A DNA stretch of 64,000 bases from Thermobifida alba. Lineage in GTDB: Bacteria; Actinomycetota; Actinomycetes; Streptosporangiales; Streptosporangiaceae. The stretch's first letter is position 1. Each line of letters starts with the position of its first letter. Below are positions 26,090 to 35,073 of the stretch, piece after piece. The position numbers were made by a program, and so were the translations under genes. The notes below the pieces were generated by a model that made no database searches, was not told the DNA's origin, and saw only the letters and a program-made list of their open reading frames with translations. The DNA lies in contig NZ_CP051627.1 of the NCBI RefSeq assembly GCF_023208015.1, positions 868,001 through 932,000 on the forward strand, written 5' to 3'.

Positions 26090-28402
26090 CTAGTCCGCGT
26101 CCGCCAACCGCTTCAGCACCGGCGGCAGCGGCCCCTCGTGCACCACGGTGAGGCGGCGGGTCGCCCGCGTGATCGCGACGTAGAGGTCGCGGCCGCCCTG
26201 CGGGGCCGCGGCGACGATCCCCGCGGGGTCGACCACGACCACCGCGTCGAACTCCAGCCCCTTGGCCTGGACGGGGGTGAGGACCGCCACGGGGGAGTCC
26301 AGGACGTCGGAGGCCGCGCCGAACACGGCGTCGGGCAGGGCGCGCCGCAGTTCTCCCAGGCGCGCGGCCGGCGCGATCACCGCCAGCCGCCCCGTGCCGA
26401 CGGCCGCCGACTCCGCGGCGACCACGGGGGGCAGTTCGGCCGCCAGGGCCCCCTCGACCACCCGGACCGCGCGCGGCGGGGTGCCGCCGTCGCGCACCGA
26501 CTCGGGCGGCTCCACGTCGGGGGCGACCTCGGCGAGGACGTCGGCGGCGACCGCCATGATCTCGGCGGGGGTGCGGTAGTTGACGGTCAGCCGCTCCTCC
26601 CGCCAGCGGCCGCCCAGGTGCGGGTCGAGCACCTGCGCCCACGAGCGCGCCCCGGCGGGGCTGCTGGTCTGCGCGATGTCGCCGACGACGGTCAGCGACC
26701 GGGTGGGGACCCGGCGCAGCACCGTGCGCCAGGCCATCGCCGACAGCTCCTGGGCCTCGTCCACGATGGCGTGCCCGTAGGCCCAGGTGCGGTCGGCGGC
26801 CGCGCGTTCGGCGGTGGTCAGGTGCGCCTCGGGGGCGCGGTGGCGTCCGGCCAGGATCGCGGCGTCGAGGAAGCCCCGGCCGGCCAGCCCGGTGATCTCC
26901 AGGACCCCCTGGGCGTAGCGTTCCTCGGCGCGCCGCAGCCGTTCGGCGGCGCGGGCCGCGGCCCGCGCCGCGGAGTCGTCCTCACCCAGCAGTTCGGCGG
27001 CCTCGTCCAGCAGCGGCACGTCCGCCACCGTCCACTCCGCGCCCGCGGGGCGCAGCAGCGCCCGCTCCTCCTCCCGCGACAGCCCGGCCGACCGCGCCGC
27101 GCGGTGCAGCCGGCCGGGATCGGCGAACAGGTCGGTGAGCAGCTGCTGCGGGGTCAGCAGCGGCCACACCTCGGCGAGCGCGGCGCGGACCGACTCCTCC
27201 TGCCGCAGCGCGGCCCGCGCGTAGCGCAGGTCCTCGTCGTCCAGGGGGCGCGACAACTGCCGGGCCTGGTCGCGGGCGAAGGCGGTGAGCAGCTCGGCCG
27301 CCACGGTCCGGTGGGCCGCGTTGTGCGGGCGGCGCAGGGCCCGCCCCCGGTCGCGGGCGCGCCGGCAGACCTCGCCGGGCACGTGCAGCGTCATGTCGTC
27401 GACGTGCGCGGTGATCCCGCGGCGCGGGGCGCGCTGGCGCCCGCGCACGGCGTGGCGCAGCAGGTCGGCCATGCGCGCGTCCCCCTTGACGCGCGCGGTC
27501 TCGGGGTCGGGTTCGTCGCGTGTGGCCGCCACGCCCGGGAACAGCTCGCCCAGGGTGGACAGCACCACGTCGGTCTCGCCGAGCGAGGGCAGCACCTGGC
27601 CGATGTAGCGCAGGAAGGTGGTGTTGGGGCCGACGACCAGCACGCCGCGGCGGGCCAGGACGCGGCGGTGCGTGTAGAGCAGGTAGGCCGCCCGGTGCAG
27701 CGCGGCCACGGTCTTGCCGGTTCCGGGGCCGCCCTGCACCACCAGCGCTCCGGGCAGCTCCGAGCGGATCACCCGGTCCTGCTCGGCCTGGATGGTGGCG
27801 ACCACGTCGCCCATCCGTCCGGTGCGCTCGCGGCGCAGCGCCGCCAGCAGCGCGCCCTCGCCGACCAGGCCGCGGCGGTCGGATTCGGCCAGCCCGTCCA
27901 GGTCGAAGACCTCGTCGTCGAGGCCGAGGACCCGGCGGTCGCGGGTGTGCAGGTGGCGGCGGCGCACCAGGTTGCGGGGGCGGGCCGGGGTGGCGGTGTA
28001 GAAGGGGGCCGCGGCGGGGGCGCGCCAGTCGACCAGCAGCGGCTCGTGGTCGGCGTCGCGCAGGCCGATCCGGCCGATGTAGTAGGTCTCGCCGGCCTCG
28101 CCGTCGGCACCCGCCAGGTCGATCCGGCCGAAGCACAGGCCCCGCTCCACCCCCGACAGCTGGGACAGCCGGCGCGCCAGCTCGTCGGCCCGCACCTCCC
28201 GCTCCACCGCGGCCTGGCGGGTGCCCGTGCCGTGGGAGCCGAAGGTCGCGCGCAGCGCCCGCTCGGTCTCGGCGCGCACCTCGTCCAGCCGTGCGTACCG
28301 CAGGCGGAGCCGTTCCTGCTCGGCGGCGAGCTCGGCGGAGCGGGGATCGGCCGCGGAGCCGTCCGGTCCCGGCGAGACATCAGAGCCTTGACGAAGCTCC
28401 AT
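26090..28402 (-). CDS. helR: HelD/HelR-like RNA polymerase-recycling ATPase
   Basis: A 770-residue UvrD/Rep-like superfamily 1 ATPase of the HelD/HelR type. An N-terminal charged coiled coil (about residues 20-85) precedes the Walker A Q-G-G-P-G-T-G-K-T (near residue 225) and the D-E-A-Q-E-L-S-A-M Walker B (near residue 565). HelD proteins pull RNA polymerase off nucleic acid; the actinobacterial HelR subgroup protects polymerase from rifampicin. Whether this copy is HelR proper cannot be settled without a tree. It is divergent from the trp leader, and an inverted repeat lies in the shared region. Confidence 0.8.
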   Translation of the reverse strand: MELRQGSDVSPGPDGSAADPRSAELAAEQERLRLRYARLDEVRAETERALRATFGSHGTGTRQAAVEREVRADELARRLSQLSGVERGLCFGRIDLAGADGEAGETYYIGRIGLRDADHEPLLVDWRAPAAAPFYTATPARPRNLVRRRHLHTRDRRVLGLDDEVFDLDGLAESDRRGLVGEGALLAALRRERTGRMGDVVATIQAEQDRVIRSELPGALVVQGGPGTGKTVAALHRAAYLLYTHRRVLARRGVLVVGPNTTFLRYIGQVLPSLGETDVVLSTLGELFPGVAATRDEPDPETARVKGDARMADLLRHAVRGRQRAPRRGITAHVDDMTLHVPGEVCRRARDRGRALRRPHNAAHRTVAAELLTAFARDQARQLSRPLDDEDLRYARAALRQEESVRAALAEVWPLLTPQQLLTDLFADPGRLHRAARSAGLSREEERALLRPAGAEWTVADVPLLDEAAELLGEDDSAARAAARAAERLRRAEERYAQGVLEITGLAGRGFLDAAILAGRHRAPEAHLTTAERAAADRTWAYGHAIVDEAQELSAMAWRTVLRRVPTRSLTVVGDIAQTSSPAGARSWAQVLDPHLGGRWREERLTVNYRTPAEIMAVAADVLAEVAPDVEPPESVRDGGTPPRAVRVVEGALAAELPPVVAAESAAVGTGRLAVIAPAARLGELRRALPDAVFGAASDVLDSPVAVLTPVQAKGLEFDAVVVVDPAGIVAAAPQGGRDLYVAITRATRRLTVVHEGPLPPVLKRLADAD

Positions 28403-28453
28403 GGCTATGGTAAACTCCTAAGTGAGGATTTCTATTCTCTCTTGGGAACGAGA

Positions 28454-28484
28454 GGGGAGCTTATCATTTCTCCGTGGGCTCCCC
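28454..28484. promoter_or_regulatory. Inverted repeat between helR-like gene and trp leader
   Basis: GGGGAGC and GCTCCCC are separated by 17 nt. It sits upstream of both divergent genes and partly in the -35 zone of the trp leader. Rifampicin-inducible helR genes have an upstream inverted-repeat element; this one has different spacing from the element I remember, so identity is not claimed. Confidence 0.35.
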
Positions 28485-28516
28485 GAAACCCTGTGTCACG
28501 CGCTACACTGCTGCGC

Positions 28517-28561
28517 ATGCGAACAGCACCGACTCGGCATCAGTGGTGGCGCCGCTCCTAG
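28517..28561 (+). CDS. trpL: trp leader peptide
   Basis: A 14-residue frame, MRTAPTRHQWWRRS, ends in TAG. Two adjacent tryptophan codons (28544-28549) lie at the base of a stem, the classic layout of a transcription-attenuation leader that senses charged tRNA-Trp. TACACT at 28504-28509 is 7 nt before the ATG, so the leader peptide itself is probably on a leaderless mRNA. Confidence 0.85.
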   Translation: MRTAPTRHQWWRRS

Positions 28562-28620
28562 GCGGCGCTTGTGGTTCGCATTCCCGATGACCAGCGACCG
28601 CCCGGGCCGGCGGTCGTTTC
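28549..28620 (+). promoter_or_regulatory. trp attenuator
   Basis: Two competing structures follow the Trp codons. GCGCCGC (28549-28555) pairs with GCGGCGC (28562-28568) over the leader stop. CGACCGCC (28595-28602) pairs with GGCGGTCG (28609-28616) and is followed by TTTCTGCT, forming the terminator. GGCGG at 28561-28565 can instead pair with CCGCC at 28598-28602, giving an antiterminator when ribosomes stall at the Trp codons. Confidence 0.75.
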
Positions 28621-28677
28621 TGCTGTCCGCGGTCCGGGTGTCGACAGCCAGCAACCACCTCAGTGAAGGACCGGCCC

Positions 28678-30858
28678 GTGGACGACACCTCCCACTCCTA
28701 CACAACCGGCGGCGGCATCACCGTGCACCGCACGGCCGTCCCCTGCGACCCCAGTGCGCTCACCGAACTGACCGCCAAGGTGGAACGGCACCGAGGCGGC
28801 GTCCTCTCCTCCGGCATGGAGTACCCCGGCCGCTACAGCCGCTGGCACCTGGGATACGTCGACCCGTGCCTGGAGGTCGTCGCGCGGGACCGGCGGATCG
28901 GCGCCGCCGCCCTCAACGACCGCGGCCGGGTGCTGCTGCCCGCCGTGGTCCGGGCGCTCGCCGCCCACGGCGCCGTGACGGCCCGCACCGACGACTCGGT
29001 CGAGGTCGCCGTCCCCGAGCCCGCCCCCGACGAGTTCTTCACCGAGGAGGAGCGCAGCCGCCGCCCCAGCGTCTTCTCCGCGCTGCGCGCCCTGGTGGCG
29101 CTGTTCTTCCACGACGGCGACCCCCACCTGGGCCTGTACGGCGCGTTCGGCTACGACCTCGCCTTCCAGTTCGAACCGATCGAACAGGTCCTCAAGCGCG
29201 ACCCGGACGACCGCGACCTGGTGCTGCACCTGCCCGACGAGATCATCGTGCACGACCGCAAGCGCGAGGTCTGCCGTCGCTACTCCTACGACTTCACCGT
29301 CCCGGCGGCGCTCAGCGGCCCGGTCGGCTCCGCCACCCGCGGCCTGCCCCGCAGCACCGACCCCACCCCGCCCGTGGTGGCCGCCGAGGTGCCCCCGCCG
29401 CCCGAGCCCGGCTCCTACGCCCGGATCGTGGCCGAGGCCAAGGAGCGGTTCCGCCGCGGCGACCTGTTCGAGGTCGTGCCCAGCCACCGCCTCTACGCCC
29501 CCTGCGCCTCGCCCGCGCGCTTCTACGAGCGGCTGCGCGAACGCAACCCCGCCCCCTACGAGTTCTTCCTCAACCTCGGCGAGGGCGAGTACCTGGTCGG
29601 CGCCTCCCCGGAGATGTTCGTGCGGGTCAGCGGCCGCCCCGGGGCGGGCCAGCGGGTGGAGACCTGCCCCATCTCCGGTACCATCAGGCGCGGCGCGGAC
29701 GCCGTCGGCGACGCCGAGAACATCAAGGAGCTGCTCTCCTCCGCCAAGGAGGAGTCGGAGCTGACCATGTGCACCGACGTGGACCGCAACGACAAGTCCC
29801 GGGTGTGCGAACCCGGCAGCGTGCGGGTGATCGGCCGCCGCCAGATCGAGATGTACAGCCGCCTCATCCACACGGTCGACCACATCGAGGGCACCCTGCG
29901 CGCCGAGTTCGACGCCTTCGACGCCTTCCTCACCCACATGTGGGCCGTCACCGTCACCGGCGCCCCCAAGACCTGGGCGATGCGCTTCATCGAACAGCAC
30001 GAGAGCTCCCCCCGCCGCTGGTACGGCGGCGCGGTCGGCGTGGTCAACTTCGACGGGTCGATGAACACCGGCCTGACCCTGCGCACCGCCCACATCCGCG
30101 ACGGCGTGGCCACGGTGCGGGCGGGTGCGACCCTGCTCTACGACTCCGACCCCGACGCCGAGGAACGCGAGACCTTCCTCAAGGCCCGCGCGCTGCTGGA
30201 GACCCTCACCGACGAGGCCGGAGCGGAACCCGAGCACGCGGAGCGCACCGTCGAACAGGTGGGGGCGGGGATGCGGGTGCTGCTCGTCGACCACGAGGAC
30301 TCCTTCGTCAACACCCTGGCCGACTACGTGCGCCGCCACGGAGCCGAGGTCACCACGGTGCGCTACGGCTTCGACCCGGCCCTGCTCGACCGGATGCGCC
30401 CGGACCTGGTGGTGCTGTCCCCGGGACCGGGACTGCCCGCCGACTTCGCGATGAGCGCACTGCTGGACGAACTGGACGCCCGCGACCTGCCCGTCTTCGG
30501 GGTGTGCCTGGGCCTGCAGGCGATGGTGGAGCACGCCGGCGGCGAACTGCTCACCCTGGACGAACCGGTGCACGGCAAACCCGGACGGATCCGGGTCACC
30601 GGCGGCGAACTGCTGTCCGGCCTGGGCGGGAACGGCGAGTTCACCGCGGCCCGCTACCACTCCACCTACACCACTCCCGAACGGGTGAAGGGCTTCGACG
30701 TCACCGCGGTGACCGAGGACCGCGGCGTCCCGGTGGTCATGGCGATCGAGAACCCCGGGAAGCGCCGGTGGGCGGTGCAGTTCCACCCCGAGTCGATCCT
30801 CAGCGCCCGGGTGGGGGAGCCGATCCTGGCCAACGTGCTGCGGCTGGCCCGCCGGTGA
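28678..30858 (+). CDS. trpEG: Anthranilate synthase, fused TrpE-TrpG
   Basis: A 726-residue fusion that makes anthranilate from chorismate and glutamine, the first step of tryptophan synthesis. The TrpE part spans about residues 1-515 (S-P-E-M-F, C-P-I-S-G-T, D-V-D-R-N-D-K-S-R-V-C motifs). The glutaminase part follows, with the nucleophile in G-V-C-L-G-L-Q and the histidine/glutamate in V-Q-F-H-P-E-S, so it looks active. The GTG at 28678 is preferred because GAAGGACC lies 7 nt upstream; the GTG at 28663 has no such site. Control by the upstream attenuator is expected. No other trp gene is in the window. Confidence 0.93.
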   Translation: MDDTSHSYTTGGGITVHRTAVPCDPSALTELTAKVERHRGGVLSSGMEYPGRYSRWHLGYVDPCLEVVARDRRIGAAALNDRGRVLLPAVVRALAAHGAVTARTDDSVEVAVPEPAPDEFFTEEERSRRPSVFSALRALVALFFHDGDPHLGLYGAFGYDLAFQFEPIEQVLKRDPDDRDLVLHLPDEIIVHDRKREVCRRYSYDFTVPAALSGPVGSATRGLPRSTDPTPPVVAAEVPPPPEPGSYARIVAEAKERFRRGDLFEVVPSHRLYAPCASPARFYERLRERNPAPYEFFLNLGEGEYLVGASPEMFVRVSGRPGAGQRVETCPISGTIRRGADAVGDAENIKELLSSAKEESELTMCTDVDRNDKSRVCEPGSVRVIGRRQIEMYSRLIHTVDHIEGTLRAEFDAFDAFLTHMWAVTVTGAPKTWAMRFIEQHESSPRRWYGGAVGVVNFDGSMNTGLTLRTAHIRDGVATVRAGATLLYDSDPDAEERETFLKARALLETLTDEAGAEPEHAERTVEQVGAGMRVLLVDHEDSFVNTLADYVRRHGAEVTTVRYGFDPALLDRMRPDLVVLSPGPGLPADFAMSALLDELDARDLPVFGVCLGLQAMVEHAGGELLTLDEPVHGKPGRIRVTGGELLSGLGGNGEFTAARYHSTYTTPERVKGFDVTAVTEDRGVPVVMAIENPGKRRWAVQFHPESILSARVGEPILANVLRLARR

Positions 30859-30958
30859 CCAAGGCGGGAAAATCATTGTGCCCCGGTTGACCGGCGTTTT
30901 CCGCCCCGTCTGGTAGGAGGGCCGTTTCCCCGGGAGGTCCCCGGGCAGCAGCGGGGCC

Positions 30959-31108
30959 ATGAGCATCCTGAGCATTCTCCTGCTGCTCCTCGGAATCGTG
31001 CTGATCGTGGCCGGCGTCGCGGCCCTCCTCCGCCGACAGCTGCTGTGGGGCGTCGTACTGGTCGTCGTCGGCGTCATCCTGGCCCCGAGCAGCTTCGCGG
31101 GACTGTGA
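30959..31108 (+). CDS. Small two-helix membrane protein
   Basis: A 49-residue frame starting MSILSILLLLLGIVLIVAGV with two hydrophobic segments separated by L-L-R-R-Q-L-L-W. The layout closely follows the roughly 50-residue actinobacterial small membrane proteins that usually end with a G-P-G-G motif, but here that position reads A-P-S-S-F-A-G-L, so the hallmark motif is missing. There is no strong ribosome binding site. Located between trpEG and thyX; function unknown. Confidence rests on the conserved pattern and codon bias. Confidence 0.65.
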   Translation: MSILSILLLLLGIVLIVAGVAALLRRQLLWGVVLVVVGVILAPSSFAGL

Positions 31109-31232
31109 CGGCCGCCGGACACGACCGGAGTGGGCCCCCGCCCCGTACGACTGCTAGGTTCTTCTGCGGTCCCGGCCGCGCCCCGAGCGCCCCGGGACCG
31201 CAGACACGGAACTGAGCTGGGGGACGGAACCG

Positions 31233-32033
31233 GTGGTGAAACACGTCGAGCCCGAGGTCCACCTGATCGCGCGGCCGCAACTGGACTACGACGAGATCGC
31301 GCGCTACCTCGCAGACGTGGGCGGGAGCGACTGGCTGGCGCGGCTGGACCGGGGGGAACTCGACGAACCCCTCAACGACCCGCAGAACCTCGCCGAGTTC
31401 GCCGGACGGCTGTGCTACCGCTCCTGGAAGCCCGGCCTCAACCCCAACGTCACCCGGGTCCGCACCGACCAGGACGCCTACCTCGGCAACATCCTGGCCA
31501 GCATGCACGGGTCGGTGCTGGAGCACGTCAGCTTCAGCTTCGTGCTGCACAACGTGTCCCGGGTGGCCACCCACGAACTCGTCCGGCACCGCCCCGGCGT
31601 GGCGATCTCCCAGGAGTCGCTGCGCTTCGTGCGCCTGACCGACCTGCCGTTCTGGTTCCCCGACTGGGCTCGGGAGGACCCCGAGCTGATGGGGCGCGCC
31701 ACCGAGCTGCTGGAGCGCATGGAGGAGTTCCAGCACTGGATGGCCGAGCACTTCGGCCTCGACGACGAGGGGGTGCCCTTCGCGGTCAAGAAGCACCGCA
31801 CCTCCTTCATGCGCCGCTTCGCCCCCGAGGGAGTGGCGACCGGCCTGGTGTGGACCGCCAACGTGCGCACCCTCCGCCACACCCTGGAGACCCGCACCGC
31901 CCCCGGCGCGGAGGAGGAGATCCGCCTGGTGTTCCACCGGATCGGCGAGCTGCTGGTCAAGGAGGCCCCCGCGCTGTTCGGCGACTACACGGTCACCGAC
32001 GGCGCCTGGGTGCCCGAGTGGCGCAAGGTCTGA
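31233..32033 (+). CDS. thyX: Flavin-dependent thymidylate synthase
   Basis: A 266-residue ThyX, which methylates dUMP to dTMP using methylene-tetrahydrofolate, FAD and NADPH. The signature R-H-R-x7-S is present as H-E-L-V-R-H-R-P-G-V-A-I-S-Q-E-S near residue 115, and L-E-H-V-S-F-S-F precedes it. R-x-x-L-R-H appears near the C-terminal third. Tandem GTG codons begin the protein after GGGGGACGG; either may be the start. Length fits the family. No thyA is in the window. Confidence 0.95.
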   Translation: MVKHVEPEVHLIARPQLDYDEIARYLADVGGSDWLARLDRGELDEPLNDPQNLAEFAGRLCYRSWKPGLNPNVTRVRTDQDAYLGNILASMHGSVLEHVSFSFVLHNVSRVATHELVRHRPGVAISQESLRFVRLTDLPFWFPDWAREDPELMGRATELLERMEEFQHWMAEHFGLDDEGVPFAVKKHRTSFMRRFAPEGVATGLVWTANVRTLRHTLETRTAPGAEEEIRLVFHRIGELLVKEAPALFGDYTVTDGAWVPEWRKV

Positions 32034-32054
32034 GCCCGGGTGCTGCCCCGGGGC

Positions 32055-32861
32055 TCACCGCAGCCCGGTGCGCGCCTCGGCGGCGGCGATGCCCCGGCGG
32101 CAGGCCCCGGCCAGGTCCCGGTGGGCGCGCAGCCGCGCCCACAGCCCCAGCGGCCGCACCGACTCCGCCGGAGCGCCGGCCGCATCGGTGACGGTCAGCA
32201 CCGCCCCCGCCAGGACGCCGCGGCGGTGCCAGCGCTCCCACTCCTCGAAGTCCGGGCTGTGGCGGTGGGCGAAGACGTAGCCGTCCCCGGCCGGTGCGGC
32301 GGGGGCACCGCCGTCGGGACCGCGCAGCCCGATGCGCGACCCGGGGGCCGCGGGCCAGGCGGAAGCGGTCACCACGTCGACGGTCGGCCGCCGCGCACGG
32401 GCGCCGACCAGCACGGCGTCGCCGGGGCGGGAGCGCGGCGGCAGCACCCGCTCCTCCACGGTGTCGAGGAGGGTGACCAGCACGCGCGGCACCCACCACC
32501 AGTTCTCCCGGCGGGCCAGCAGCCCGCCCGCGCGCCGGCGGGTCGGCGGGTGCTTGCGGACCTCCTGCTCCAGCAGCGCGCCCACGAAGACGTCGCCGGA
32601 CAGGTCGTGGCTGACGCGCACCGGACCGGCGGCGGCCACCGCGGGAGAGCCCTCCGGCAGCGCGCGGGCGTCGGTGACGCTGAACGCGGCGTGCCCGCCG
32701 GTGAGCGTGTCGGCCAGCGCGAGCTGGGAGAAGGGCAGCGCGACGCACGGACGCCCCTCCCACACGAGCGGGACCACGGGCACACCGACCGGTCCCGACG
32801 GGGAGACCCAGGACAGCTCCGCGGCCGCCGACCGCTCCCAGACCGTGGCGAGGGAACCCAC
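32055..32861 (-). CDS. Hypothetical protein, possible FMN-binding split-barrel
   Basis: A 268-residue protein without clear catalytic motifs. The N-terminus (A-T-V-W-E-R-S, then G-V-P-V-V-P-L-V-W-E-G-R-P-C-V-A-L) and the strand pattern are like pyridoxamine-5-phosphate-oxidase-type flavin-binding barrels, which is the best guess. C-terminal half is Ala/Arg/Gly rich with a W-x-R-W-H-R-R-G-V-L segment. I chose the GTG at 32861 because AAAGGGGGT lies just upstream; an ATG at 32891 would add ten residues. Convergent with thyX. Confidence 0.4.
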   Translation of the reverse strand: MGSLATVWERSAAAELSWVSPSGPVGVPVVPLVWEGRPCVALPFSQLALADTLTGGHAAFSVTDARALPEGSPAVAAAGPVRVSHDLSGDVFVGALLEQEVRKHPPTRRRAGGLLARRENWWWVPRVLVTLLDTVEERVLPPRSRPGDAVLVGARARRPTVDVVTASAWPAAPGSRIGLRGPDGGAPAAPAGDGYVFAHRHSPDFEEWERWHRRGVLAGAVLTVTDAAGAPAESVRPLGLWARLRAHRDLAGACRRGIAAAEARTGLR

Positions 32862-32989
32862 GACACCCCCTTTGTGTGGCGTGGATCTCATGTTACTTTC
32901 GGTGGGATCCTGACGCAGCCGACCGGCGGCGCTACGGAACGTGCGCGGCGACCCCGCGCCGCGGGCGCCGCCGCGACCGAAGGAGCGAC

Positions 32990-34798
32990 ATGCCTGCCGT
33001 CGTCGTGCTGGTCGCCGTCCTGGCGCTCTTCGCCCTGGGGTACCGCTACTACTCCTCCTACCTGGCCCGGCGCGTCTACGGGCTGGACCCCGACTACGTC
33101 ACCCCCGCCCACCGCTACTCCGACGGGGTCGACTTCGTCCCCACCAACCGGTACGTCCTCTTCAGCCACCACTTCATCTCGGTCGCCGGAGCCGCCCCCA
33201 TCGTCGGCCCCGCGGTCGCGGTGTTCTGGGGCTGGGGGCCCGCGCTGCTGTGGGTCGTGCTGGGCACGGTCTTCGCCGCCGGCGCGCACGACTTCGGCGC
33301 GCTCGCGGTCTCGGTCCGCCACCGCGCCAAGAGCATCGGCACCCTGGCCGGCGAGGTCGTGGGCCGCCGCGCCGGCGTCCTGTTCCTCGTCATCATCTTC
33401 TTCCTGCTGACCCTGGTCAACGCGGTCTTCTCGGTGGTCATCGCCAACCTGTTCGTCGCCACCCCCAGCGCGGTGCTGCCCACCCTGGTCACCATCCCCC
33501 TGGCCGTCGGCGTGGGCCAGTACGTCTACCGCACGCGCAGCGCGGCGCTGCTGCCCTCCCTGGTCGTGCTGGCGCTGGTGTACGCCTCCATCCCGCTGGG
33601 CCTGCTGCTGCCGATCACCATCGACCCGCTGGCCGCCGCGGTCGGCCTGACCCCCAAGACCCTGTGGATCATCCTGGTCTTCGGCTACGCCTTCGTCGCC
33701 TCCCGGCTGCCGGTGTGGCTGCTGCTGCAGCCGCGCGACTACGTCAACCAGCAGCAGATGCTGGTGGCGCTGGCGGTGATCCTGCTCGGCGTGGTCGTGG
33801 GCCTCGACCGGATCGTGGCGCCGGTCGTCAACGACGTGCCCGACGGCTCCCCGCCCTGGTTCCCGCTGCTGTTCATCACCATCGCCTGCGGCGCGATCTC
33901 CGGCTTCCACAGCCTGGTCGCCTCGGGCACCACCGCCAAGCAGCTCGACCGGGAGACCGACGCCCGCTACGTCGGCTACCTGGGCGCCCTCGGCGAGGGG
34001 ACGCTCGCGCTGTGCGCGATCCTGGCCTGCACCGCGGGTGTGGCGGCGACCCGCGCCGACTGGGACGCGCTCTACGTCGACTACGCGACCGCCTCGGGCG
34101 GCGCCACCGACAACTTCGTCGCCGGCGTGGCGAGCTTCGCCGCCAACCTCGGAGTCCCCCAGAGCGTCGGCGTCGTCTTCGCCGCCGTGGTGATCATCAG
34201 CTTCGCCTCCACCACCATGGACACCGGCGTGCGGCTGCAGCGCTACATCGTGCAGGAGATCGCCGAGACCGCCCGGTTCCGGCCGCTGGCCCGCAACCTC
34301 ACCCTGGCGACCCTGGTGGCGGTGGCCGTGCCGCTGGCCCTGGCGCTCGTCCCCGGCGACTTCGCCTTCGGCACCCTGTGGCAGCTGTTCGGCACCACCA
34401 ACCAGCTCACCGCCGGACTGGCGCTGGCCGTCATCGCGGTGTGGGTCACCAAGAGCAGCCGCAACCCGCTGGCGGTGCTCGTCCCGCTGGTGTTCCTGCT
34501 GGTGATGACCTCCTGGGCGCTGGTGATCAACCTGGTCCGCTTCGTCACCGCCGACGACCCCGTGCAGGTGTTCCTGCTCGCCCCCCTGGACGCGGTCATC
34601 TTCGCGCTGGCCCTGTGGCTGATCGTCGAGGCGTCGCTGGCGCTGCGCTCGGCGTGGACGGCGCGCACCGCCCGGCCCGCCGGTGCCGCCGGGCCCGCCG
34701 GCCCGGCGGACGGGGGCCGCGCGGAGGAGGGCACGGCCGAGGCGGCCGGAGCCAACCCCGCCGACCCGGCGGAGCCGGCCGGATCGGGGGAGCGGTGA
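32990..34798 (+). CDS. cstA: Carbon starvation protein A family transporter
   Basis: A 602-residue integral membrane protein with about 16 hydrophobic segments, matching CstA throughout (for example H-H-F-I-S-V-A-G-A-A-P-I-V-G-P near residue 60 and G-T-T-N-Q-L near 470). CstA proteins take up pyruvate or peptides under carbon limitation. GAAGGAGCGAC precedes the ATG. The last 50 residues are a low-complexity Ala/Gly/Glu cytoplasmic tail. The stop overlaps the next start as GTGA, tying it to the CC-terminal protein and the ArsA-like ATPase downstream. Confidence 0.92.
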   Translation: MPAVVVLVAVLALFALGYRYYSSYLARRVYGLDPDYVTPAHRYSDGVDFVPTNRYVLFSHHFISVAGAAPIVGPAVAVFWGWGPALLWVVLGTVFAAGAHDFGALAVSVRHRAKSIGTLAGEVVGRRAGVLFLVIIFFLLTLVNAVFSVVIANLFVATPSAVLPTLVTIPLAVGVGQYVYRTRSAALLPSLVVLALVYASIPLGLLLPITIDPLAAAVGLTPKTLWIILVFGYAFVASRLPVWLLLQPRDYVNQQQMLVALAVILLGVVVGLDRIVAPVVNDVPDGSPPWFPLLFITIACGAISGFHSLVASGTTAKQLDRETDARYVGYLGALGEGTLALCAILACTAGVAATRADWDALYVDYATASGGATDNFVAGVASFAANLGVPQSVGVVFAAVVIISFASTTMDTGVRLQRYIVQEIAETARFRPLARNLTLATLVAVAVPLALALVPGDFAFGTLWQLFGTTNQLTAGLALAVIAVWVTKSSRNPLAVLVPLVFLLVMTSWALVINLVRFVTADDPVQVFLLAPLDAVIFALALWLIVEASLALRSAWTARTARPAGAAGPAGPADGGRAEEGTAEAAGANPADPAEPAGSGER

Positions 34799-35073
34799 CC
34801 CCGGCACGCCGCGGCCGCCTGGCCCGCGCCTGGCGGCGCGTCGAGGCGGTCCACGAGGAGTGGTTCGCCGCGCGCTGGCGCCAGGCGCTGCGCCGCGAGG
34901 ACCGCCGCCGGGCCGACGCCTTCCGGGCGGTGCTGCTGCTGCGGTCGCTCGGCGTGGACGACCCGGCGTCCTACGAGACCCTCGACCTCATCCCGTACCT
35001 GGTCGCCGACCTGCACGAGTGGCACCGCCGGATGGGCCGGGAGCGGTTCGGCGACCCGGGGGTGTGTTGTTGA
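34795..35073 (+). CDS. Small CC-terminal protein (cory-CC-star type)
   Basis: A 92-residue soluble protein, Arg-rich and helical, that ends in Val-Cys-Cys-stop. The terminal Cys-Cys is the defining feature of the small actinobacterial family named cory-CC-star, which typically sits beside CstA or an ArsA-like ATPase. Function unknown; vicinal C-terminal cysteines could bind a metal or metalloid or be lipidated. The GTG start overlaps the cstA stop, and the next gene starts at a TTG overlapping this stop (TTGA), so all three proteins are translationally coupled. Confidence 0.8.
   Translation: MTPARRGRLARAWRRVEAVHEEWFAARWRQALRREDRRRADAFRAVLLLRSLGVDDPASYETLDLIPYLVADLHEWHRRMGRERFGDPGVCC

Noticed and set aside
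28454-28484. Identification of the inverted repeat as the rifamycin-associated element
   Set aside because: Spacing and sequence differ from what I recall of that element; it is kept only as an unexplained repeat.
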